The translations under genes and the position numbers were made by a program. From RGIG5472 sp051867635 (lineage in GTDB: Bacteria > Bacillota > Clostridia > Oscillospirales > Oscillospiraceae): a DNA stretch of 64,000 bases. The notes beneath the pieces were generated by a model. It was not told the DNA's origin and searched no databases. It saw nothing but the letters and a program-made list of their open reading frames with translations. Below are positions 1 through 7,277 of the stretch, in pieces. Each line of letters starts with the position of its first letter. Position 1 is the stretch's first letter. The DNA is taken from the NCBI GenBank assembly GCA_051867635.1, contig JBJDYT010000006.1, positions 38,915-102,914 of the forward strand. Reading direction: 5' to 3'.

Positions 1-1
1 C

Positions 2-922
2 ACGGAGTTCTTCGCCATGGACACCTCCATGCGCCTGACGCTGTACGGCGACGCGGGCGCCGCCTCCGCCCGGGAGGAGGTCCTCCGCCTGGAGGAGGCT
101 TTGTCCCGCACCCGGGAGGACAGCCTCGTCTCCCGCCTGAACCGGGGCGAGACGGTGCAGGATAAGGAGCTGGCGGCGCTGCTGCGCAGCTGCCTCGCCT
201 ATACCGAAGCCACGGAGGGCGCTTTTGACGTCACCATCGCCCCGGTGGTCTCCGCCTGGGGCTTCACGGAGGACGCTTACCGCGTCCCTCCGGCGCAGGA
301 GCTGCAGGAGCTGCTGACCCACGTGGGAAGCGGGTTCATCACCGTGGACGGCGACACGGTCGCTCTCGCGCCGGGGACCTCCATTGACCTGGGCGGCGTG
401 GCCAAGGGCTACGCCTCCGACCGGGTGGCGGCGCTCTGGGCGGAGGAGGGCGTGGAAAGCGGCCTCGCGGCCCTGGGGGGCAACATCTACTGCAAGGGCG
501 TGAAGGACGACGGCAGCGCGTGGCTCATCGGCGTGCGGGACCCCGGCGACGGCGCGGCCTATGTGGGGACGCTGTCCCTTTCCGACGCCTTCGCCGTCAC
601 CTCCGGCGGCTATGAGCGCTGTTTCGAGGAAAACGGCAAGACCTACCACCACATCATCGACCCCGCCACCGGCTATCCCGCGGAGAGCGGCCTGCTCTCC
701 GTCACCGTGGTCTCCCACGAGAGCGGCGCCCTCTGCGACGCCTTCTCCACCGCCTGCTATGTGCTGGGGGAGGAGCGCTCTATCGCCCTGTGGCGGGAGC
801 TGGGGGGCTTTGAGCTGGTGCTGGTGACGGAGGACGGCCGGGTGCTGATCACGGAAGGACTGGAGGAGAGCTTCGACTCTTCCTCCGCGGCGCATCCCTA
901 TGAGTATGAGATCATCCATTAA
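2..922 (+). CDS. apbE: FAD:protein FMN transferase, ApbE family (5' partial)
   Basis: Flavin transferase that attaches FMN covalently to Thr/Ser of target proteins such as RNF/NQR subunits, normally a lipoprotein on the outer face of the membrane. The frame is already open at base 2 and reads TEFFAMDTSM, the family's conserved start of the mature domain, so the signal peptide and true start lie outside the window. Family motifs are SIDLGGVAKGYA, ALGGNIYCKG, TSGGYER and HHIIDPATGYP. It overlaps the next gene by 23 bp, so the two are cotranscribed. The pairing with NusG_II and Gx-transporter genes is common in Clostridia. Confidence 0.93.
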   Translation, partial: TEFFAMDTSMRLTLYGDAGAASAREEVLRLEEALSRTREDSLVSRLNRGETVQDKELAALLRSCLAYTEATEGAFDVTIAPVVSAWGFTEDAYRVPPAQELQELLTHVGSGFITVDGDTVALAPGTSIDLGGVAKGYASDRVAALWAEEGVESGLAALGGNIYCKGVKDDGSAWLIGVRDPGDGAAYVGTLSLSDAFAVTSGGYERCFEENGKTYHHIIDPATGYPAESGLLSVTVVSHESGALCDAFSTACYVLGEERSIALWRELGGFELVLVTEDGRVLITEGLEESFDSSSAAHPYEYEIIH

Positions 923-1304
923 GCGGAAATTCGGCCGGTGGGACGCGCTGGCGGCGGCCTTCGTGCTGCTGCTGGCGGGCCTGTCCTTTCTGCTGTTCTA
1001 CGGCGGACGCGGCGGCGGCGAGCTCACCGCCACCGTCACGGTGGAGGGGGAAACCGTGGGGGTCTATCCCCTCTCCGCCCTGGAGGAGGAGCTGCTGCTG
1101 ACGCCGGAGGGCCTGCCCTATCCCCTCTCCATCCGCCTGACGAGGGAGGGCGCGGAGGTGGTCTGGACCGACTGCCCCAATAAGGACTGCCTCCACACCG
1201 GGAGGATCACCCGCAGCGGCGAGAGCATCGTGTGCCTGCCCAACCGGCTCACCGTGCGCCTTTCCGGCGGCAGCGGCGCGGCGCTGGACGCCGCCCTGGG
1301 CTGA
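900..1304 (+). CDS. NusG domain II-containing membrane-anchored protein
   Basis: 134 aa. One membrane segment near residues 14-34 is followed by a beta-rich domain that resembles NusG domain II. The Cys motif CPNKDCLHTG and the later IVCLPNRL are typical of this family. Its function is not established. It is usually found beside ApbE and redox-membrane genes, which suggests an extracytoplasmic or membrane redox role (inference). The start overlaps apbE; a second in-frame ATG at 906 is equally possible because no clear ribosome binding site decides between them. Confidence 0.85.
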   Translation: MSMRSSIKRKFGRWDALAAAFVLLLAGLSFLLFYGGRGGGELTATVTVEGETVGVYPLSALEEELLLTPEGLPYPLSIRLTREGAEVVWTDCPNKDCLHTGRITRSGESIVCLPNRLTVRLSGGSGAALDAALG

Positions 1305-1320
1305 AAGGGGGGCTTTTCAG

Positions 1321-1836
1321 ATGCGGCAAACCAAACGTCTGGCCCTGGCGGCCCTGCTGACCGCCCTGGCCCTGGCCCTGAATTATATGGAGCGGCTGTT
1401 TCCCCTGCCCCTGCTGATCCCCCTGCCGGGGGTGAAGCTGGGCCTCGCCAACGTAGTGACCCTCTTCGCCCTGTGCTATCTCGGCGCGCCCATGGCCTTC
1501 ACCATCCTGGGGGCCAGGGTGTTTTTGGGGGCGCTCTTCGCGGGAAACGCCTCGGCGCTGCTCTACTCCGCCCTGGGGGGCTTTTTTGCCCTCTGCGTCA
1601 TGTCTCTCGCGGTGCGCTCGCGGCGCCTGTCACTGTACGGCGTGTCCATTCTCGGCGCCGCCGCCCACAACATCGGGCAGATCTGCGCCGCCCTCATCGT
1701 GCTGGGCAATACCGCCGTGCTGGGCTATCTCCCGGCGCTGCTCCTGGTCTCCGTCCTCTCCGGCACGGTGACGGGGGCGCTGTCGGCCCTGCTGTTCCGG
1801 GCCATGGACGCCACAAAGCTCCGCTGGGACGTGTGA
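1321..1836 (+). CDS. Gx transporter family membrane protein (heptaprenyl diphosphate synthase component I-like)
   Basis: 171 aa, almost entirely hydrophobic with about five membrane segments. The stretch PLPGVKLGLANVVTLFAL near residue 35 is the hallmark of the Gx transporter / Hpre_diP_synt_I family, which resembles ECF-type substrate-binding subunits. It starts 16 bp after the NusG_II gene behind a GGGGGG-rich ribosome binding site. Neighbours in related genomes include polyprenyl synthases and RNF genes; the substrate is unknown. Confidence 0.85.
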   Translation: MRQTKRLALAALLTALALALNYMERLFPLPLLIPLPGVKLGLANVVTLFALCYLGAPMAFTILGARVFLGALFAGNASALLYSALGGFFALCVMSLAVRSRRLSLYGVSILGAAAHNIGQICAALIVLGNTAVLGYLPALLLVSVLSGTVTGALSALLFRAMDATKLRWDV

Positions 1837-1872
1837 AAAGCGGCGGTGCAGCACTTTTTCAGGAGGATGCGT

Positions 1873-2076
1873 ATGTATACAGACAGCCGGGACAAGGAAG
1901 TGCAGCTGCTGAAAAGGCTTTGGACTTCACAGGCGGTGCTGTGTCCCAGGTGCGGACAGGCGGAGCTGCAGCACCTGCACAAAAAGGCGAAGAAGAGCGA
2001 CTGCGACTGGCGCTGCCCCGCCTGCGGGGAGGTCTACCGGACCATACAAATGCTGAAGGCGCTGCCGGAGGAATAA
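1873..2076 (+). CDS. Small zinc-ribbon protein, unknown function
   Basis: 67 aa from the ATG at 1873, chosen because AGGAGG at 1861 has proper spacing only to this codon (an ATG at 1867 abuts it). Two CxxC knuckles (CPRCGQ and CPACGE), 31 residues apart with a charged Lys-rich stretch between them, form a probable zinc ribbon. It could bind nucleic acid or be a small regulator; nothing in the sequence decides. It is the last gene of the rightward cluster and is followed by a strong hairpin. Confidence 0.6.
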   Translation: MYTDSRDKEVQLLKRLWTSQAVLCPRCGQAELQHLHKKAKKSDCDWRCPACGEVYRTIQMLKALPEE

Positions 2077-2090
2077 AAAAGCGATTGACA

Positions 2091-2122
2091 AAGGGGAGGG
2101 GTGCTTCCGCATCCCTCCCCTT
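2091..2122 (+). terminator. Hairpin after the zinc-ribbon gene
   Basis: A perfect 10-bp inverted repeat (AAGGGGAGGG / CCCTCCCCTT) lies 14 bp past the stop at 2076. No long T run follows, so it is a terminator or 3' stabilising hairpin of moderate confidence. Confidence 0.5.
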
Positions 2123-2213
2123 CCTCTCGAAAAAGCGGCGCAGAGTTCGCGGCGCATGCCGCGAAAAAAGTGCAATCATTTTCTGTCAGGGCGTGTGCCT
2201 GAGAGAGAATACC

Positions 2214-2246
2214 AAGAGGAGGGATGCGAAACGCGTCCCTCCTCTT
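2214..2246 (-). terminator. Hairpin at the 3' end of mreB
   Basis: Inverted repeat AAGAGGAGGGA / TCCCTCCTCTT with an inner GCG/CGC closing a small loop, directly before the mreB stop codon when read leftward. It separates the converging transcripts of mreB and the zinc-ribbon gene. A long T run is missing on either strand. Confidence 0.5.
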
Positions 2247-2250
2247 ATCA

Positions 2251-3279
2251 TCAGTTCATCTGCTTTCTTCTCGACAGGTTCATGGTGCCGTCCTGCATGG
2301 AGCCGATCTCGTCCAGGCTCTTGCCCGTGCCGATGGCCACGCAGGAGATGGCGTCATCCGCGATAACGGTATGGATGCCGGTGCGGGCGGTGACCAGCTT
2401 GTCAAAGCCGTCCACCAGGGAGCCGCCGCCGGTCATGACGATGCCGTTGGCGGAGATATCCGCCACCAGCTCGGGGGGCGTGCGCTCCAGCACGGAGTGG
2501 ATGGCCTCCATGATGCGCTCCACCGGCTCCTCAAAGGCCTCCATCATCTCCGAGGAGGACACGCGCACCACCTTGGGAAGGCCGGTCATCAGGCAGCGGC
2601 CCTTGATCTCGAGATAGGTCTCCTCCTCCTTGGGATAGACGCAGCCCACCTTGATCTTCATTTCCTCCGCGGTGCGCTCGCCGATGAGGATGTTGTACTT
2701 GCGGCGCATATACTTCACCACGGACTCGTTCAGCTTGTCGCCCGCCACCTTGATGGAGCAGGACTCCACCACGCCGGAGAGGGAGATCACCGCGATGTCC
2801 GCGGTGCCGCCGCCGATGTCCACCACCATGTGGCCGTCGGGCTTGGTGATGTCGATGCCCGCGCCGATGGCGGCCGCCACCGGCTCCTCGATGAGATAGA
2901 CCTTCCGGGCGCCGGCCTGGATGCCCGCGTCGATGACGGCGCGCTCCTCCACCTCCGTGATGCCGGAGGGCACGCAGATGATGACCCGGGGCTTGAAGAA
3001 CTGGAAGCCCGCCACCTTGTGGATGAACTCCTTCAGCATCCGCTCCGTCATGTCATAGTCGGAGATGACGCCGTCCCGCAGCGGGCGGATGGCCACGATG
3101 TTGCCGGGGGTACGGCCCAGCATGGCCTGGGCGTCCGTGCCCACCTTCAGGAGCTTGCCCGTGTTCTTATCCATGGCCACCACGGAGGGCTCGTTCAGCA
3201 CGATGCCTTTACCCTTTACATAAACCAGCACGGAGGCCGTGCCCAGGTCTATACCGATATCCTTGCTCCAAGCGCACAT
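2251..3279 (-). CDS. mreB: Rod shape-determining actin homologue MreB/Mbl
   Basis: 342 aa actin-like ATPase that organises cell-wall synthesis along the cell cylinder. The phosphate-1 motif IGIDLGTASV lies near the N terminus, with VDIGGGTADIAVIS (phosphate-2) and the adenosine motif IVMTGGGSLVDG farther on. The start at 3279 (MCAWSKDIG) is supported by GAGGT in front of it; an upstream in-frame ATG has no such site. It stands alone with its own promoter at 3363-3391, as Mbl does in Bacillus, so mreB versus mbl cannot be settled. Confidence 0.92.
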   Translation of the reverse strand: MCAWSKDIGIDLGTASVLVYVKGKGIVLNEPSVVAMDKNTGKLLKVGTDAQAMLGRTPGNIVAIRPLRDGVISDYDMTERMLKEFIHKVAGFQFFKPRVIICVPSGITEVEERAVIDAGIQAGARKVYLIEEPVAAAIGAGIDITKPDGHMVVDIGGGTADIAVISLSGVVESCSIKVAGDKLNESVVKYMRRKYNILIGERTAEEMKIKVGCVYPKEEETYLEIKGRCLMTGLPKVVRVSSSEMMEAFEEPVERIMEAIHSVLERTPPELVADISANGIVMTGGGSLVDGFDKLVTARTGIHTVIADDAISCVAIGTGKSLDEIGSMQDGTMNLSRRKQMN

Positions 3280-3362
3280 AATTCCTACCTCATATTTTCT
3301 CAGAAATCTGTATTGCATCGCGGCGGCGCGTTCCTGCCCCGCCGCATACCGTCCTATTTTGC

Positions 3363-3391
3363 ATTATACAAACACTTTCCCCGTTTTGCAA
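3363..3391 (-). promoter_or_regulatory. Vegetative promoter of mreB
   Basis: Read leftward: TTGCAA, 17-bp spacer, TATAAT. It lies about 85 bp upstream of the mreB start. Confidence 0.75.
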
Positions 3392-3519
3392 TACCATTCT
3401 TTGTCCCATTCCCGCCTTCTATGTGGCGGGGCCTTTGTTAAAATCCCCCAAGGGAAGCGGCCGGGCGGCGCGCCGTCCGGCCGAGCAGGTTTCCATAACA
3501 TTTTTAAAGGGCGGGCGCG

Positions 3520-4179
3520 TCAGTCCCGCTCCGCGCTCATGGCGAGCGCCGCGCAGACCACCTCCGCCGCGCCGGCCAGGCGCAGCGCCCGCGCCGCCTC
3601 GGCGAGGGTGCTGCCGGTGGTGAGGATATCGTCTACCAGCAAAAGCCGCCGGCCGGCGAAGCGCTCCGGCTCCACCGCTTCGTACACGCCCAGCACGTTG
3701 GCCCGGCGCTCCTCCGGCGAGGCGACGCCGGACTGTGGCGGGTTGTCCCGGATCTTGCGGAGCGTCCGCACCGGCTCCGTCTCCCAGAGGCGGCACATGC
3801 TCTTCGCCAGCAGCTCCGCCTGGTCGTAGCCCCGCCGGCGCCGGCGCTTTTCGCTCACCGGTACCCAGGTCACGAGGTCGAAGCGGCCGGAGAGCTCCAG
3901 CGCCGCGCAGCGGGCCATGAGCTCGCCGTAGCCCGCCGCGTAGTGGTCGCAGCCGCTGAACTTGAAGCGCAGCAGCGACTCGCGCACCGCGCCCTCATAG
4001 TACAGCGGCGCGCAGCAGCAGCCGTAGCCCGCGCCTGTGCGCAGGGCCTTCTCCCCGGTAAAGGGCAGGCTCCGTTCGCATTCCGGGCAGACCGCGCCGC
4101 CCTCCGTCAGGGCGCCGCAGAAGACGCACTTGGGCGGAAACAGGAGATCCAGCACCCGCCGGCCCAGCTTGCCCGCCAT
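3520..4179 (-). CDS. comF: ComF family amidophosphoribosyltransferase-like protein
   Basis: 219 aa. An N-terminal double zinc knuckle (CVFCGA, CPECER) is followed by a phosphoribosyltransferase domain with the PRPP loop LLLVDDILTTGSTL near residue 180. ComF proteins take part in single-strand DNA handling during natural transformation together with ComFA and PriA-type helicases. Here it is the last gene of a leftward operon, 4 bp after a RecD2-type helicase, which fits a DNA-processing role. No comFA or competence pilus genes are in the window, so competence itself is not shown. Confidence 0.9.
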   Translation of the reverse strand: MAGKLGRRVLDLLFPPKCVFCGALTEGGAVCPECERSLPFTGEKALRTGAGYGCCCAPLYYEGAVRESLLRFKFSGCDHYAAGYGELMARCAALELSGRFDLVTWVPVSEKRRRRRGYDQAELLAKSMCRLWETEPVRTLRKIRDNPPQSGVASPEERRANVLGVYEAVEPERFAGRRLLLVDDILTTGSTLAEAARALRLAGAAEVVCAALAMSAERD

Positions 4180-4183
4180 GTCC

Positions 4184-6385
4184 TCACTCTCCGTTCTTAA
4201 GCCGCCATTTCAGCCCGCTGTAGCGCCGCTGCTGGCGGTCGTTCTCCGTCATGCGGCGCACCGCCGCATCGTCTCCCACCAGGACCAGCAGCTCCCGCGC
4301 CCGGGTGATGGCGGTGTACAGCACGCCCCGCACCATCAGCGACGGGGCGGCGTTCAGCGCGGCGAACACCACCGCCCTATACTCGCTGCCCTGGGATTTA
4401 TGTACCGTCATGGCGTAGGCCAGCTCCAGATCCTTCAGCATCTCCGTGTCGTAGACCACGCTCCGGTCGTCGAAGGCCACCACCAGGAATTCGCCGCCCT
4501 CGTCCACCTCCGTGATCTGGCCCACGTCGCCGTTGAACACTCCCGTGCCGGCGCTGCCGTCGGCCTTCTGCCAGAGGGCGTCGTAGTTGTTCCGGTTCTG
4601 CATCACCCGGTCCCCCAGGCGGAAGACCCAGCGGCCGAAGGCCACCTCGCCCTTTCCCTTTTCCGGCGGGTTCAGCGCGGCCTGCAGGCGGCGGTTCAGC
4701 TCCTCCGTCCCGGCGGGGCCCTTTCGCGTGGGACTCAGCACCTGGATCTCTCCCGGTGCGATACCCATGTTCTTCGGCAGGCGGGTCTGGCAGAGCTCCA
4801 CGATGGTGTCCGCCGCCCGCCCCGGGTCCCGGCGGGTCAGGAAGAAGAACTCCCCCTGCCTGTTGCCGAGGTCGGGACAGACGCCCGCGTTCACCTCATG
4901 GGCGCTGCGGATGATGGCGGACTGCTCCGCCTGGCGGAACACCTCCCGCAGGGCGATGACCGGGACCCTGCCGCAGCGGATCAGGTCCGCGAACACGTTC
5001 CCCGGGCCCACGGCGGGGAGCTGGTCCGGGTCCCCCACCATGACGAGCCGGGTCCCCGGCTTCAGCGCCGCCAGCAAAGCGCGCATCAGCGGCAGGTCCA
5101 CCATGGACATCTCGTCCACAATGACCGCGTCCGCCTCCAGCGGCTCCTTCTCCCCCTTTAAAAACGCGGTGGTGCCGGTCTGCTCGTTCCAGCTCATGCC
5201 GAGGCAGCGGTGGATGGTCTGGGCCTCCCGGCCGCAGACCTCGCCCATGCGCTTGGCCGCCCGGCCCGTGGGGGCCAGCAGCAGCGTCTCAAGGCCCATG
5301 CGGTCAAAGACCGCGAGAATGCCCCGCACCGCCGTGGTCTTGCCCGTGCCGGGGCCGCCGGTGAGCAGGAGCATCCCCTCCTTCGCCGCCAGCTCCACCG
5401 CCTCGCGCTGGGCGGGGGCGTAGACCACGCCCTGCTCCGCCTCCACCTGGGAGAGGATGCGCGTGACGTTCTTCCCCTCGTCCGCCGCGGCGCTGAGCAG
5501 CAGCCGCAGCTTCTCCGCCACGAAGCTCTCCGCCTCGAACAGGCGGTAGAGGTAGCAGGCTTCTACATTCGCCACCCGGCGCTGGATGACGCTGTGCCGG
5601 TCGATGAGCGTATCCAGGGCCAGCTCCGTCCGCTCCATATCCAGATCAATGAGCTGGGCCGCGGCGGCGATGAGCTTCTCCCGGGGGAGGAACACGTGGC
5701 CGTTGTTCAGATTGTGGCTCAGCTCAAACAGCACCGCCGCCTGCACCCGGGCCTCGCAGTCCCCGGCGAAGCCCAGGGACAGGGCGATGGCGTCCGAGCG
5801 GGCGAAGGCCACGCCGCAGTCCTCCGTGGAGAGCAGGTAGGGGTTGTCCTGCACCCGCTCCAGCGCCGAAGCGCCGAAGCGGCGGTACAGCTGCATGCTG
5901 AGCGTCACGGGCAGCTCGTACCGGCCGAGGAATTCCATCAGCTGCCGCACGCCCATGCGCTCGCGGAAGCTCTCCGCGATCTCCTGGGCGCGCTTGGCGG
6001 TGACGCCCTTGATGCAGGTGAGCCGCTCCGGCTCCTCCGCGAGAACGGTGAAGGTCTCCGCGCCGAAGCGGCGGACGATCTTCTCCGCCGTGGCGGGGCC
6101 CACGCCCTTCACCGCGCCGGAGGCGAGGTAGCGCTCGATCTCCTCTTCCTCCTCCGGCAGCAGGCACTCCGTCTCCTCCGCGTGGAACTGCGTCCCGTGC
6201 TGGGGATGCTCCTCCCAGACGCCATAGGCGCTCAGCCGCTCCCCCGGCGCCGCGCCGGGGACGCAGCCCACCAGGGTCAGCAGCTCCCCCGTCTCCTCCG
6301 CCAGGCGCAGCACGGCATAGCCGTTTTCCTCGTTCTGGAAAACGACCTGCAGCACCGTTCCTTCCACTCTGCCGCGCTCCGCCAT
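4184..6385 (-). CDS. recD2: ATP-dependent RecD-like DNA helicase RecD2
   Basis: 733 aa, the usual length for RecD2, a 5'-3' SF1B helicase that works outside RecBCD in recombination and repair. It has an N-terminal OB-like region, helix-hairpin-helix motifs near 95-130 (AVKGVGPATAEKIV, CIKGVTAKRAQEI), Walker A GGPGTGKTT near 345, the Walker B-type motif VDEMSMVD and a C-terminal UvrD-like domain with AMTVHKSQGSEY. It begins 12 bp after a small membrane protein and ends 4 bp before comF. Confidence 0.95.
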   Translation of the reverse strand: MAERGRVEGTVLQVVFQNEENGYAVLRLAEETGELLTLVGCVPGAAPGERLSAYGVWEEHPQHGTQFHAEETECLLPEEEEEIERYLASGAVKGVGPATAEKIVRRFGAETFTVLAEEPERLTCIKGVTAKRAQEIAESFRERMGVRQLMEFLGRYELPVTLSMQLYRRFGASALERVQDNPYLLSTEDCGVAFARSDAIALSLGFAGDCEARVQAAVLFELSHNLNNGHVFLPREKLIAAAAQLIDLDMERTELALDTLIDRHSVIQRRVANVEACYLYRLFEAESFVAEKLRLLLSAAADEGKNVTRILSQVEAEQGVVYAPAQREAVELAAKEGMLLLTGGPGTGKTTAVRGILAVFDRMGLETLLLAPTGRAAKRMGEVCGREAQTIHRCLGMSWNEQTGTTAFLKGEKEPLEADAVIVDEMSMVDLPLMRALLAALKPGTRLVMVGDPDQLPAVGPGNVFADLIRCGRVPVIALREVFRQAEQSAIIRSAHEVNAGVCPDLGNRQGEFFFLTRRDPGRAADTIVELCQTRLPKNMGIAPGEIQVLSPTRKGPAGTEELNRRLQAALNPPEKGKGEVAFGRWVFRLGDRVMQNRNNYDALWQKADGSAGTGVFNGDVGQITEVDEGGEFLVVAFDDRSVVYDTEMLKDLELAYAMTVHKSQGSEYRAVVFAALNAAPSLMVRGVLYTAITRARELLVLVGDDAAVRRMTENDRQQRRYSGLKWRLKNGE

Positions 6386-6397
6386 GCGTCTCTCCTT

Positions 6398-6739
6398 CTA
6401 TCTGCCGCTTCGCAGCGTCTCCGTCAGTTCCTCCTCGCTGCAGAGGAGCAGCAGCGGGTCCTCCCGCTGCAGGATCCGTGCCATGCGGCGCTGCTCCTCC
6501 TCCATGCCGCAGTCCAGCAGCACCGTCCTTGCCGCGCCGCCGTACTGCCGGCGCATCTGCTGCAGCTCCCCCGCCGCCTGCTCCATGGCCCGGGTACGGC
6601 CGCTCACCGGCAGCACCAGGTACACCGTTTCGCAAAGCTCCCGCCGGGGCGCGAACACCGCCTTCAGCACCAGCCACAGCACCGCCGTGAGTCCCACGGC
6701 CGCCAGCAGCGCGATGACCATATCCTGCAGCAACTCCAT
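6398..6739 (-). CDS. Small membrane-anchored hypothetical protein
   Basis: 113 aa. An N-terminal transmembrane helix (LLQDMVIALLAAVGLTAVLW) is followed by a soluble, mixed alpha/beta domain. The start at 6739 has GAGG 8 bases upstream; an in-frame GTG nine bases earlier overlaps that site. The domain (YLVLPVSGRTRAMEQAAGEL, then a conserved-looking LLLLCSEEEL end) is recurrent in Oscillospiraceae in my impression, but I recognise no function. It is located inside the uvrA-recD2-comF operon. Confidence 0.6.
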   Translation of the reverse strand: MELLQDMVIALLAAVGLTAVLWLVLKAVFAPRRELCETVYLVLPVSGRTRAMEQAAGELQQMRRQYGGAARTVLLDCGMEEEQRRMARILQREDPLLLLCSEEELTETLRSGR

Positions 6740-6782
6740 CTTCATCACCTCACGACAGTGTATGCCGCGAAGCGCCGCCGTG

Positions 6783-7277
6783 TCAGGCGAAAATATGCAC
6801 CACGCCGGAGGTCAGCAGCGTCACGATGCCGCCGGCGATGAGCACGCCGGCAAAGATCACCGGCACGGCCTTTTTCAGCCGCATATCCAGCAGCGCCGCG
6901 ATGAGCGCGCCGGTCCAGGCCCCCGTGCCGGGCAGGGGGACGGCCACCAGCAGCAGCAAGCCCCAGGTCTGGTAGCGCAGCACCTTCCCGCCCTTTTTCC
7001 AGGCCTTTTTCTCCAGTTTGTCCACCCAGCCGCCCAGGCGCGGGATGTGCCGCCGGATCCAGCGGAACACCCGCCGCACGAACAGGATGATCAGCGGCAC
7101 CGGCAGCATGTTGCCGATGAGCGCGGCGAGAAAGGCCGCCGGCACCGGCAGGCCCAGCGCCACGCCGAAGGGAAGCCCCCCGCGCAGCTCCAGCACCGGG
7201 GCCATGGACACCAGCATGGTCAGCAGGAACTCGCCCGCCGCGCTGCTGTGCAGCCACAACGACAGGGATTCAATCAT
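6783..7277 (-). CDS. Small multi-drug export family membrane protein
   Basis: 164 aa, four to five membrane segments. The motif SMAPVLELRGGLPFGVALGLP near residue 25 is diagnostic of the COG2426 / Sm_multidrug_ex family, and VAVPLPGTGAWTGALIA lies in the second half. Its transport substrate is unknown despite the name. Its start overlaps the end of uvrA by 8 bp, so translation is probably coupled. Confidence 0.85.
   Translation of the reverse strand: MIESLSLWLHSSAAGEFLLTMLVSMAPVLELRGGLPFGVALGLPVPAAFLAALIGNMLPVPLIILFVRRVFRWIRRHIPRLGGWVDKLEKKAWKKGGKVLRYQTWGLLLLVAVPLPGTGAWTGALIAALLDMRLKKAVPVIFAGVLIAGGIVTLLTSGVVHIFA

Noticed and set aside
3457..3484. GC-rich inverted repeat behind comF as a terminator
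   Set aside because: The stem CGGCCGG/CCGGCCG is present, but no T run follows on the minus strand and the loop is itself self-complementary; too weak to list.
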